Made by a program: the position numbers and the translations under genes. A DNA stretch of 64,000 bases from JBMNPT01 sp050943735. Lineage in GTDB: Bacteria; Bacillota; Clostridia; Oscillospirales; RGIG577. The stretch is taken from contig JBMNPT010000004.1 of NCBI GenBank assembly GCA_050943735.1, positions 62,001 to 126,000 of the forward strand. Reading direction: 5' to 3'. The notes beneath the pieces were generated by a model, which was given only the letters and a program-made list of their open reading frames with translations, ran no database searches and had not been told where the DNA came from. Below are positions 20,339-27,569 of the stretch, one piece after another; the first letter of the stretch is position 1, and the number at the start of each line of letters is the position of its first letter.

Positions 20339-21004
20339 TTACTGTTCCTTCAACTCATCAATGGCCTTTCTAACCTCCCACAGGGTAGGTACCACCCGGT
20401 CCGCTCCCTCCGCCAGCAATCGCTGTGCCGGCAGAGAGTATTCCACGCACACGCAAGGCATCCCGGCCGCTTTTGCGGCACGCACCCCTGCCAACGCATC
20501 CTCCACCACAATGCACCGGTGGGGCTCCACCCCCACCTTTTGGGCACACAACAGGAATATCTCCGGGGAAGGTTTGGCCTGTGTCACGTCCTCTCCACAC
20601 ACAAATCCGTCAAACAGCTCCTCAATGGACAGTCCGCTGGCGGAAAAATTGGCCCTGGCTTTGCTGCGGACCGTACTGGTGCCCAGCACCAGTGTAAAGC
20701 CCTCCTTTCGCAGCTGACGCAGCAGCTCCTCTGCTCCCTCAAAGGCGCGCACATGATCCGGTGCCACCCGGGTATATTCCTCAAAAATCCACTTAGAAAT
20801 GGAGGGGTCGTACTCGCAGCCCCCCAACTGGCACAGGTATTTGAAAAACTCACTTTCATGCATCCCATACAAATGGGAATAGTCGGTGTGGATGGCATCC
20901 ACCTGCACGCCCCGCTGGTCAAAATAGTGCTGCGCCGCCACGCGCAGAGCCGGACGGGAATTGATCAGCGTCATATCCATGTCAAATAAAATGGTGTCTC
21001 TCAT
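20339..21004 (-). CDS. HAD family hydrolase (phosphoglycolate/beta-phosphoglucomutase-like)
   Basis: A 221-residue cytoplasmic haloacid-dehalogenase phosphatase. Motif I is DMDMT (nucleophile D8, acid/base D10), motif II is LGTST (about residue 112), motif III is the lysine of QAKPSPEIF, and motif IV is IVVEDALAGVRAAKAAG. A helical C1 cap lies between motifs I and II. This is the Gph/PgmB branch, whose members dephosphorylate small sugar phosphates or phosphoglycolate; the substrate cannot be read from sequence. Being the first gene before addB-addA is compatible with, but does not prove, a role in clearing phosphoglycolate from 3' ends during DNA repair. Confidence 0.88.
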   Translation of the reverse strand: MRDTILFDMDMTLINSRPALRVAAQHYFDQRGVQVDAIHTDYSHLYGMHESEFFKYLCQLGGCEYDPSISKWIFEEYTRVAPDHVRAFEGAEELLRQLRKEGFTLVLGTSTVRSKARANFSASGLSIEELFDGFVCGEDVTQAKPSPEIFLLCAQKVGVEPHRCIVVEDALAGVRAAKAAGMPCVCVEYSLPAQRLLAEGADRVVPTLWEVRKAIDELKEQ

Positions 21005-21037
21005 GATATCCCTCTTTCAGCAATCTCTTTGCCTCTC

Positions 21038-21046
21038 ATTATACCA
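21038..21046 (-). promoter_or_regulatory. Extended -10 promoter of the HAD-addB-addA operon
   Basis: The minus strand reads TGGTATAAT (21046 to 21038), an extended -10 box, 34 bases before the HAD ATG. No good -35 lies 17 bases upstream, as is usual for extended -10 promoters. Confidence 0.55.
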
Positions 21047-21084
21047 CAGCCCACTCGTCAAAAAAAGACAAGTCACCGCCCAAT

Positions 21085-21116
21085 AAAAAAGGGACACAGG
21101 AAAATTCCTGTGTCCC
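21085..21116 (-). terminator. Intrinsic terminator of infC-rpmI-rplT
   Basis: The 12-bp stem GGGACACAGGAA / TTCCTGTGTCCC (21091-21102 with 21105-21116) is followed on the minus strand by six U, 14 bases beyond the rplT stop. Confidence 0.93.
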
Positions 21117-21129
21117 TGAAGCGCATCTC

Positions 21130-21483
21130 TTACAGAGCGGCCTTGGCCTTTTCCACCAGTGCGGTGAAAGCAGCGGCGTCTGCGATGGCAATCTCGGAGA
21201 GCATCTTGCGGTTCATCTCGATACCAGCCTTCTTCAGACCGTTGATGAAACGAGAATAGTTGATGTCGTTGAGCTTGCAGGCTGCGGAAATACGGGTGAT
21301 CCACAGTCTTCTCATATCTCTCTTCTTCAGCTTTCTGCCGGTGTAGGCATAGGTGAGAGACTTCATCACAGCCTGATTGGCAGTGCGGAACAGTCTGCTC
21401 TTACCGCCGAAGTAGCCCTTGGCCATCTTCAGAACCTTTTTTCTTCTCTTTCTGGTGCTCATAGCACCCTTCACTCTTGCCAT
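21130..21483 (-). CDS. rplT: 50S ribosomal protein L20
   Basis: A 117-residue 23S rRNA-binding assembly protein. It shows the long basic N-terminal helix (MARVKGAMSTRKRRKK), AKGYFGGKSRLFR, RDMRRLWITRI and the NRKMLSEIA signature. It is the last gene of infC-rpmI-rplT. In Bacillus, L20 represses this operon by binding the infC leader; the leader seen here at 22326-22490 fits that scheme. Ribosome site GAGGAGG. Confidence 0.98.
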   Translation of the reverse strand: MARVKGAMSTRKRRKKVLKMAKGYFGGKSRLFRTANQAVMKSLTYAYTGRKLKKRDMRRLWITRISAACKLNDINYSRFINGLKKAGIEMNRKMLSEIAIADAAAFTALVEKAKAAL

Positions 21484-21532
21484 TTCAAAAACCTCCTCTT
21501 ACGTCAACAAACAGTTCCAAACCGGGTGCAAA

Positions 21533-21739
21533 TCAGCACTTGTAGGGGATCAGAGACTTGATGGTCGCCTCGTTGGCGGGGGTCAGGTACTCGGCCTGAC
21601 GCAGACCTCTCTTCCGCTTGGTGGACTTCTTGGTCAGAATGTGGCTTCTGAAGGCGTGGCTTCTCTTTACCTTGCCATTCTTGCTGACGGAAAATCTCTT
21701 CTTTGCACTGGACTTGGTTTTGATCTTGGTGGTAGCCAT
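21533..21739 (-). CDS. rpmI: 50S ribosomal protein L35
   Basis: A 68-residue, strongly basic protein. The pattern MATTKIKTKSSAKKRF, then KRSHAFRSHILTKKS and KRKRGLRQ, is typical of L35. I start at the MATTK methionine; the upstream in-frame ATG would add a non-conserved 17-residue leader. Middle gene of the infC operon. Confidence 0.97.
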   Translation of the reverse strand: MATTKIKTKSSAKKRFSVSKNGKVKRSHAFRSHILTKKSTKRKRGLRQAEYLTPANEATIKSLIPYKC

Positions 21740-21812
21740 TTGCGTTTTCTCCTCTCTATGCTGTGGCAGTCTTCCCTGAGAAAGACGCACAGGTATGATC
21801 TACTATGTGAAC

Positions 21813-22325
21813 TTATTTAACAGCCGCAATGAACATGGACATATTTCTGCCCTCCAGCTTGGGCTTCCGCTCCACCACAGCGCAATCCTTCACAGCCTCG
21901 GCAAATTTCTCCAGCAATTCCACACCCACCTGGGTACGGGACAGCTCACGCATACGGAAATTCACAGTGACTTTGACCTTATCGCCTTCTTTGATGATAC
22001 GGGTGGCCTGTTTCACCTTGGTCTGGAAGTCATGTTCACCGATTACCAGCGACATACGCACTTCCTTGATGCTCACGGTGTGCTGATTTTTTCTTGCTTC
22101 CTTCTCCTTTTTGGCCTGATCGAACTTGTACTTGCCATAGTCCATGATCTTGCACACAGGAGGAGTCGATTTCGGCGCGATCTTCACAAGGTCCAGATTT
22201 TTGGTTGTAGCGATCTCCTGCGCCTCTTTTGCGGACATCACGCCCAGCTGGGAGCCATCCGGCCCAATCACACGCACCTCGCGGTCGCGGATTTCCTCGT
22301 TGATCTGTAAATCTTTGCTGCTAAT
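21813..22325 (-). CDS. infC: Translation initiation factor IF-3, probable AUU start codon
   Basis: IF-3 prevents premature 50S joining and proofreads start codons. The N-domain begins SSKDLQINEEIRDREVRVIG; the C-domain follows a lysine-rich linker, with KIMDYGKYKF and KVTVNFRMRELS. Length from the chosen start is 170 residues, normal for IF-3. No ATG, GTG or TTG lies near the conserved N-terminus; the only in-frame ATG (22370) would add 15 hydrophobic residues and falls on the leader terminator hairpin. ATT at 22325-22323 has GGGGGTG seven bases upstream. AUU is the known, self-regulating start codon of infC in other bacteria, so it is preferred here. Confidence 0.93.
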   Translation of the reverse strand: MSSKDLQINEEIRDREVRVIGPDGSQLGVMSAKEAQEIATTKNLDLVKIAPKSTPPVCKIMDYGKYKFDQAKKEKEARKNQHTVSIKEVRMSLVIGEHDFQTKVKQATRIIKEGDKVKVTVNFRMRELSRTQVGVELLEKFAEAVKDCAVVERKPKLEGRNMSMFIAAVK

Positions 22326-22490
22326 AAGTATACACCCCCAAAAATAAAATTGAATGAAAAAAGCGGACATACATTATGTCCGCCTGCAACCTGAATCAAA
22401 CCCACCTCCCATGGGAAGGTGTGTGTTTCCTGTTGACCCTGCTGACCTGTGGCGCAAGGTGAGAGCGGACAACGCCCTACTTTGTTGTAC
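22326..22490 (-). promoter_or_regulatory. infC operon leader (probable L20-responsive attenuator)
   Basis: About 165 bases of untranslated leader separate the predicted start site from the infC AUU. It contains a small inverted segment (ACCTCCCATGGGAAGGT on the plus strand near 22404-22420) and ends in a complete intrinsic terminator at 22357-22383. Firmicutes infC leaders are controlled by L20 through premature termination. Whether this one folds into the Rfam L20-leader structure is untested. Confidence 0.65.
22357..22383 (-). terminator. Premature terminator inside the infC leader
   Basis: On the minus strand the 9-bp stem GCGGACATA / TATGTCCGC (22375-22383 with 22363-22371, three-base loop) is followed by six U. 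It lies between the promoter and the infC ribosome site, so transcription must read through it for infC expression. Confidence 0.85.
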
Positions 22491-22496
22491 TCAAAT

Positions 22497-22525
22497 AGTA
22501 TATCAGCATCCTTCTGGATTGTCAA
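22497..22525 (-). promoter_or_regulatory. infC-rpmI-rplT promoter
   Basis: TTGACA (22520-22525), a 17-base spacer and TATACT (22497-22502) on the minus strand. This is a near-consensus sigma-A promoter. Its -35 box overlaps the region just past the obg stop. Confidence 0.9.
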
Positions 22526-22530
22526 TGCTT

Positions 22531-23796
22531 TTACGGCACAAAATCGAATTCCAGATCGTAGATGACCACCGTATCGCCTTCCTGCACACCGGCCTCTTCC
22601 AGTTTTTCGATCACACCGGTATTGCGCAGGGTACGCTGAAAATACTGCAAGGATTCCCGGTCGCTGAAGTTGACGCTGCCCAGCAGCTGCAGCAGCCAGG
22701 CGCCCTCCACAAAGTACACCCCGTCTTCCACCCGGATGGTGACTTCCCGGCTGTTGTCCGGTACAATTTCCGGCAAGGGTTCACTCTCATACACCGTCAC
22801 AGGAGGCAGCTGACTGAGCCGCTGCACCACCTGTTTCATCAACTCCTCCACACCGCTGCGGGTGGCCGCCGAAATGGTGAAGTAGTCGTAGCCCTGCTCT
22901 TCCACCCACTTCTGGAACCGCTGGGCCATCTCGGGATCGGTGACGATGTCCGATTTGTTGCCCACCACAATTTGCGGGCGGCTGGACAACTCTTCGCTGT
23001 AAGCGGCCATCTCCTCATTGATGATGCGGAAATCCTCCATGGGGTCGCGGCCTTCCACGCCGGAAATGTCCACCACATGCAGCAGCAGCCGGCAGCGGTC
23101 CACATGACGCAGGAAATCGTGGCCCAAGCCCACGCCCTCGCTGGCGCCTTCAATGATGCCAGGGATGTCCGCCATCACAAAGCTCTCTCCCGCGGCCGAC
23201 ACCACACCCAGATTGGGACTCAACGTGGTAAAATGATAGTTGGCGATTTTGGGCTGCGCCGCGCTCACCATGGAGAGCAGCGTGGATTTTCCCACATTGG
23301 GGAAACCCACCAGTCCCACATCCGCCAGCAGCTTCAGCTCCAGCGTCAGCTCCCGCTCCTGCCCCGGTGTACCAGGTTTTGCAAAGCGGGGCACCTGACG
23401 GGTGGGCGTGGCAAAATGGGTGTTTCCCCAACCGCCCCGGCCGCCCCGGCAGCACACGAAAGGTTCTCCGTCACTCATGTCCTTGAGCAGACGGCCGCTT
23501 TCCCGGTCCTTGATCAGCGTGCCCCGAGGCACCTTGATCACCACATCCTTGCCGTCCTTGCCAAAGCACTTTTTGCCCGAACCGGGTTCGCCATTGGCGG
23601 CCACGTACTTGCGCTTGTAACGGAAGTCCAGCAAGGTGCTCATGTGGTCATCCACCACAAACACCACATCGCCGCCCTTGCCGCCGTCGCCGCCATCGGG
23701 GCCGCCAGCCGCAATGTACTTCTGCCGGTGGAAGGACACCGCGCCATTGCCGCCATCCCCCGCCTTTACATAAATTTTTGCAATATCCACGAACAT
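22531..23796 (-). CDS. obg: GTPase Obg/CgtA
   Basis: A 421-residue ribosome-assembly GTPase. Residues 1-158 form the glycine-rich Obg fold (KAGDGGNGAVSFHR, GGPDGGDGGKGGDV, GGRGGWGN). The G domain shows GFPNVGKST, the switch DIPGIIEGA, NKSD and a final SAATRSG. The C-terminal OCT domain (about 345-421) ends in DTVVIYDLEFDFVP. The start has AAGGAGGG upstream. It lies downstream of rpmA, but an intrinsic terminator separates them, so expression needs read-through or an unseen promoter. Confidence 0.97.
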   Translation of the reverse strand: MFVDIAKIYVKAGDGGNGAVSFHRQKYIAAGGPDGGDGGKGGDVVFVVDDHMSTLLDFRYKRKYVAANGEPGSGKKCFGKDGKDVVIKVPRGTLIKDRESGRLLKDMSDGEPFVCCRGGRGGWGNTHFATPTRQVPRFAKPGTPGQERELTLELKLLADVGLVGFPNVGKSTLLSMVSAAQPKIANYHFTTLSPNLGVVSAAGESFVMADIPGIIEGASEGVGLGHDFLRHVDRCRLLLHVVDISGVEGRDPMEDFRIINEEMAAYSEELSSRPQIVVGNKSDIVTDPEMAQRFQKWVEEQGYDYFTISAATRSGVEELMKQVVQRLSQLPPVTVYESEPLPEIVPDNSREVTIRVEDGVYFVEGAWLLQLLGSVNFSDRESLQYFQRTLRNTGVIEKLEEAGVQEGDTVVIYDLEFDFVP

Positions 23797-23867
23797 GACA
23801 GACCCTCCTTTTTCATGGCGTCGTAACCCCTATCTCATTTTCTTCCAGTTTTCGGGGTTTCATTCAC

Positions 23868-23900
23868 AAAAAAATCTCAGATGGAATGCATCTGAGATTT
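23868..23900 (-). terminator. Intrinsic terminator between rpmA and obg
   Basis: The 12-bp stem AAATCTCAGATG / CATCTGAGATTT (23872-23883 with 23889-23900) is followed on the minus strand by a U run. It may be partial, since obg lies 71 bases downstream on the same strand. Confidence 0.85.
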
Positions 23901-23929
23901 TTGCATCTGTATTGGTTTTCTCCGGCAGA

Positions 23930-24214
23930 TTACTGCTCGACGGCATACACAGAAACTTTCTTTCTGTCCTTGCCCACTCTCTCGAACTTCACCTTGCCGT
24001 CTGCCATAGCGAACAGAGTGTCATCACTGCCCTTGCCCACATTGGTGCCGGGGTAGATCTTAGTGCCTCTCTGACGCACCAGGATGTTGCCAGCCAGCAC
24101 GAACTGACCGTCCGCTCTCTTGGCGCCCAGACGCTTGGATTCGCTGTCACGGCCGTTCTTGGTAGAACCTACGCCCTTTTTGTGTGCGAAAAACTGCATG
24201 CTGATCCGAATCAT
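23930..24214 (-). CDS. rpmA: 50S ribosomal protein L27 with Prp-cleaved N-terminal extension
   Basis: A 94-residue peptidyl-transferase-centre protein. The core shows HKKGVGSTKNGRDSESKRLG and RQRGTKIYPG. It carries the Firmicutes-type leader MIRISMQFFA, cut after FFA by the cysteine protease Prp so that the mature N-terminus can reach the active site. The gene for Prp is directly upstream and overlaps by four bases (ATGA), with AAGGAGG inside the prp end. Retention of the leader and of prp together makes the processing pathway credible here. Confidence 0.97.
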   Translation of the reverse strand: MIRISMQFFAHKKGVGSTKNGRDSESKRLGAKRADGQFVLAGNILVRQRGTKIYPGTNVGKGSDDTLFAMADGKVKFERVGKDRKKVSVYAVEQ

Positions 24215-24549
24215 GATTGCGCACCTCCTTGTATTTGTACTGATACATACTCTTGAAATTCTTCCCCCAGAGCTTCCATATGCATCTGAAACGCCTTGAG
24301 CAGCGCCAGACATACAGAGTCCTGCAGGAATGGCTCGTCCAAACGGAAATGAATCAGGGCTTTTTCCTCCTCCACCTCAAAGGTGCCGGTGGCTTTGGCC
24401 ACATAAAACACTCCGTTGATCACGAGCATCACGGCCGAAGAAATACTGGCGCATACAATATCGCCGCCTGCTTCGCCGTACCCCGAATGGCCTTCCACAT
24501 GAAAACCAACGGGATTTCCGTTTTCACAAAACAGTGTAACGGTGGTCAT
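24211..24549 (-). CDS. prp: Ribosomal-processing cysteine protease Prp
   Basis: A 112-residue protein of the YsxB/Prp family. The catalytic dyad sits in GHSGYGEAGGDIVCASISS, with H21 and C33, matching the His/Cys positions known in Staphylococcus aureus Prp. It removes the L27 N-terminal leader. It is placed between rplU and rpmA, two bases after rplU and overlapping rpmA, the conserved Firmicutes order. Confidence 0.95.
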   Translation of the reverse strand: MTTVTLFCENGNPVGFHVEGHSGYGEAGGDIVCASISSAVMLVINGVFYVAKATGTFEVEEEKALIHFRLDEPFLQDSVCLALLKAFQMHMEALGEEFQEYVSVQIQGGAQS

Positions 24550-24551
24550 TT

Positions 24552-24863
24552 TTATGCCTTGATAGCACCGATGGTCACCTTGGTGTAGGGCTGTCTGTGG
24601 CCCTGACGCCGTCTGTAACCCTTCTTGGGCTTCATCTTGAAGATATGAATCTTCTTACCCTTGCCATTCTTCTCTACGGTTGCTTCCACAGCAGCGCCTT
24701 CCACTACGGGAGTGCCGATGGTCATACCGTTTTCAGTGCCTACTGCCAGCACCTGATCGAATGTCACCTTGTCGCCTTCTGCGGCCTCCAGCTTTTCGAT
24801 GTAGATGACGTCGCCTTCCTGCACCTTGTACTGCTTACCGCCAGTCACGATGATTGCGTACAT
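24552..24863 (-). CDS. rplU: 50S ribosomal protein L21
   Basis: A 103-residue protein beginning MYAIIVTGGKQYKVQEGD and containing the L21 signature KKGYRRRQGHRQPYTKVTI at its C-terminus. I start at MYAII because GAGAGGTGC precedes it; the longer in-frame extension is not conserved. First gene of rplU-prp-rpmA. Confidence 0.97.
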   Translation of the reverse strand: MYAIIVTGGKQYKVQEGDVIYIEKLEAAEGDKVTFDQVLAVGTENGMTIGTPVVEGAAVEATVEKNGKGKKIHIFKMKPKKGYRRRQGHRQPYTKVTIGAIKA

Positions 24864-24987
24864 TACAAGTGCACCTCTCTTTCTTTCTAAGACTCGCTGC
24901 GTCAGGGTAGCGGGAAAAATCCACACATTTACACAACCCTACACATGCGGCATGAAATATTTTATCATACTTCCAGGTCCCTGTCAA
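24864..24987 (-). promoter_or_regulatory. rplU promoter and 5' leader
   Basis: TTGACA (24982-24987), 17 bases, TAAAAT (24959-24964) on the minus strand. About 90 untranslated bases follow before the rplU ATG. Firmicutes rplU genes often carry an L21 leader RNA; a match here would need a covariance search. The -35 box lies 16 bases past the ymfI stop. Confidence 0.75.
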
Positions 24988-25002
24988 CCGGATTTTCCCG
25001 CT

Positions 25003-25734
25003 TTACACCACAAATCCGCCGTTTACCCCCAACACCTGACCGGTGATGAAGGACGCCTGAGGAGAGCAGAGAAACCAGGCAGCTTGGGCCACTTCCTGGG
25101 GCGTCCCGATGCGGGACAGAGGGGTTTCTTCTGCCAGGGCCGCCATGGTTTCCGGCGAGTGCTCTCCATTCATCTGGGTGTCAATCACACCAGGCGCGAT
25201 GCAGTTGACCCGGATGCCCGAAGGCCCCACCTCCTGAGCCAATGCCCGGGTAAAACCGATCACACCCGCCTTGCTGGCCGAATAGGCCACCTCACAGGAA
25301 GCGCCGGTCTGTCCCCACATGGAGGAAATGTTGAGAATCGCACCCCGGTGCTGACGAATCATTTCCGGTAGCACCGCCCGGCTGCACAAAAAACATCCGG
25401 TGAGATTGATCCCCATCAACCGGTCCCACTGCCCGACGGTCATGTCCTGCAGCAGTCCAGTGTGTGCCACACCGGCGTTGTTGATGAGAACATCCACAAA
25501 GCCCAAAGCCTTCTGTGCCTCTTCCATCATGGACTGAACCTGTTCTTCCCGGGATACATCCGCCTGCAAGGGCAATACAGTGGTCCATTTTTCCAGCCTG
25601 CGGCACAGCTCCAGCGCCTCATCCCGGCTCCGGCTGAAATTGACACCTACCTGCCAGCCCTCCCGGGCAAAACGCTCGGCGATGGCCGCGCCAATTCCCC
25701 GGGACGCACCGGTGATCAAAACCGCGGGACTCAT
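25003..25734 (-). CDS. ymfI: Elongation factor P 5-aminopentanone reductase (SDR, YmfI)
   Basis: A 243-residue NADPH-type short-chain dehydrogenase. It has TGASRGIG (residues 8-15), NNAG, and the catalytic Ser, Tyr and Lys (SS then YSASK). The segment SSMWGQTGASCEVAYSASK closely resembles B. subtilis YmfI, which reduces 5-aminopentanone to 5-aminopentanol on EF-P; generic FabG proteins lack this WG-TGASCE phrase. Co-direction with ymfF and ymfH in the same gene run supports the call. It overlaps folD by four bases (ATGA). A plain 3-oxoacyl-ACP reductase is the alternative. Confidence 0.82.
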   Translation of the reverse strand: MSPAVLITGASRGIGAAIAERFAREGWQVGVNFSRSRDEALELCRRLEKWTTVLPLQADVSREEQVQSMMEEAQKALGFVDVLINNAGVAHTGLLQDMTVGQWDRLMGINLTGCFLCSRAVLPEMIRQHRGAILNISSMWGQTGASCEVAYSASKAGVIGFTRALAQEVGPSGIRVNCIAPGVIDTQMNGEHSPETMAALAEETPLSRIGTPQEVAQAAWFLCSPQASFITGQVLGVNGGFVV

Positions 25735-26582
25735 GGCCGTTCCAGCCGCATCTGAGCGGCCCGCAGGGTGTTCTGCATCAACGTGGTAATGGTCATGGGG
25801 CCCACACCTCCCGGCACGGGAGTGATATAAGAAGCCTTGGGTTCTACTTCCCCAAAGTCCACATCCCCTACCAGCTTTCCATCCACCCGGTTCATGCCCA
25901 CATCCACCACTACGGCTCCTGTGCGGACCATATCGGCCTTGACAAAACGGGCTTTGCCCACCGCGGCGATGAGAATGTCCGCCTGGTGACAGATGGAGCG
26001 CAAATCCTTGGTTTTGGAGTGGCAGATAGTCACAGTGGCGTTTTTGTGCAGCATCAGCATGGCCATAGGTTTACCCACAATGTTGCTTCTCCCGATCACC
26101 ACACACCGCTTTCCAGCGGGGTCAATGTGATAATAGGAAAGCATCTCCATGATCCCAGCAGGGGTGCAGGGCAGAAAATCAAACTCCCCGATCATCAGTT
26201 TGCCCACATTCACCGGATGGAAGCAGTCCACGTCCTTGTCAGGCCGAATGGCGTTGAGCACCGCTTTTTCATCAATGTGAGAGGGCAGCGGCAGTTGGGT
26301 GAGGATTCCATGAATGCGGTCATCGTTATTGAGCCGCTCCACCAGTGCCAGCAATTCCTCCTGGGTGGTTTCCTGGGGCAGCGCATACTTTTCAGAATAG
26401 AATCCCACCTCCTGGCAAGCCAGTTCCTTGTTGCGCACATAGACCTGGGAAGCCGGATCGTCTCCCACAATGATGACCGCCAGCCCGGGCTGGATTCCCT
26501 TGCGGACCAGTTCCTCGGTTTCCCGCCGAATCCGTCCGCGCACACTGGTGCTGACTTCTTTTCCACTCATCAACTGTGCCAT
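25731..26582 (-). CDS. folD: Methylenetetrahydrofolate dehydrogenase/cyclohydrolase
   Basis: A 283-residue bifunctional enzyme interconverting methylene-, methenyl- and 10-formyl-THF. The catalytic YVRNKELAC (Tyr/Lys pair), the QLPLP motif, DVDCFHP, the Rossmann loop GRSNIVGKP and the C-terminal TPVPGGVGPMT are all present. It shares one base with the lgt stop (TAATG) and overlaps ymfI, so all three are translationally coupled. It has GGAGGAG upstream. Confidence 0.97.
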   Translation of the reverse strand: MAQLMSGKEVSTSVRGRIRRETEELVRKGIQPGLAVIIVGDDPASQVYVRNKELACQEVGFYSEKYALPQETTQEELLALVERLNNDDRIHGILTQLPLPSHIDEKAVLNAIRPDKDVDCFHPVNVGKLMIGEFDFLPCTPAGIMEMLSYYHIDPAGKRCVVIGRSNIVGKPMAMLMLHKNATVTICHSKTKDLRSICHQADILIAAVGKARFVKADMVRTGAVVVDVGMNRVDGKLVGDVDFGEVEPKASYITPVPGGVGPMTITTLMQNTLRAAQMRLERP

Positions 26583-27550
26583 TACGACTCCTCCTTTGAC
26601 TGATCTGCCTGCTGTGCTTCCCGTTCCGCCTGTTCCATCTCGTCAGCCAGCTGTTCCAGCGCACTGCGTTCCCGCTGGATCTCAGGCTGTGCCGGCTGTT
26701 CTTCCACCGGCTGAGCAGCCAGCGCGGGTTCCCATTTTTCCCAGGGCAGCCCCTTGCCCTGTGTCAGCCGGCGCCGCAGCCAAATCAACAGTGCCAGTCC
26801 GGCAACCACCGACAACGCCGCCACCAGCTGAGATACCCGCAGACCAGTGCCAAAGAAATACAGACTGTCAGTGCGCAATCCTTCAATGAAAAACCGCCCG
26901 AATCCGTACCACACTGCATAGAGCAGGGCCACTTCCCCGTCGTATTTGCGCTTGTCGTAGTACTTGTGCAGCAGCAGAAACCCAATGAGATTCCACAGCG
27001 ATTCGTAGAGGAAGGTGGGATGAACCATGGTACGCTGGCCATCCACAGTGATCTCCATCCCCCAGGGCAGGCTAGTGGTGCTGCCAAAAGCCTCCCGGTT
27101 GATGAAGTTGCCCCAGCGGCCAATGCACTGGCCGATCATAAAGCCCAGCGCCACCAGGTCAAACATCTTAAACAGCGGCACCTTTTTTCTCCGGCACATC
27201 CAGGTGCCAAACAAGAAAGCACCAATGATGCCACCGTAAATGGCCAAGCCTCCATGCCATACCGCAATCACGTCGTACAGACTGTGGTACAGACTGGGGT
27301 AAAAAATCACATAATACAGCCGGGCACACACCAGCGCTACGGGAGTGGTCCACAGCACCACATCCAGCATAGCGTCAATGTCCATCTTTTCCTTTTTAGC
27401 CCGCCACACCGCGTATGTAAGGCCCAGCAGGAACCCCACTGCTATGATGATTCCATACCAGTAGATGTCCTTGCCCAGCACCGAAAAAGCCACCCGGCTG
27501 GGATTGAAACTGAGTCCCAGCCCGGGGAAGGCGATCACATTGCTTTCCAT
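26582..27550 (-). CDS. lgt: Prolipoprotein diacylglyceryl transferase with long C-terminal tail
   Basis: Transfers diacylglycerol from phosphatidylglycerol to the lipobox cysteine of preprolipoproteins. The polytopic core carries WHGGLAIYGG and the signature GRWGNFINREAFG, plus WYGFGRFFIEGLRTDSLY. The chosen ATG (27550) gives 322 residues. The last 50 or so are a Gln/Glu-rich tail (PVEEQPAQPE, then an acidic helix) beyond the usual Lgt end; its role is unknown. Lipoprotein genes with clear lipoboxes occur elsewhere in this window. Confidence 0.95.
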   Translation of the reverse strand: MESNVIAFPGLGLSFNPSRVAFSVLGKDIYWYGIIIAVGFLLGLTYAVWRAKKEKMDIDAMLDVVLWTTPVALVCARLYYVIFYPSLYHSLYDVIAVWHGGLAIYGGIIGAFLFGTWMCRRKKVPLFKMFDLVALGFMIGQCIGRWGNFINREAFGSTTSLPWGMEITVDGQRTMVHPTFLYESLWNLIGFLLLHKYYDKRKYDGEVALLYAVWYGFGRFFIEGLRTDSLYFFGTGLRVSQLVAALSVVAGLALLIWLRRRLTQGKGLPWEKWEPALAAQPVEEQPAQPEIQRERSALEQLADEMEQAEREAQQADQSKEES

Positions 27551-27569
27551 TTCATTCACATCCTTTGCT

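Noticed and set aside
25003..25734. Calling the SDR plain fabG (3-oxoacyl-ACP reductase)
   Set aside because: The catalytic-region phrase matches YmfI and the gene run contains ymfF and ymfH; no other fatty-acid genes are near.
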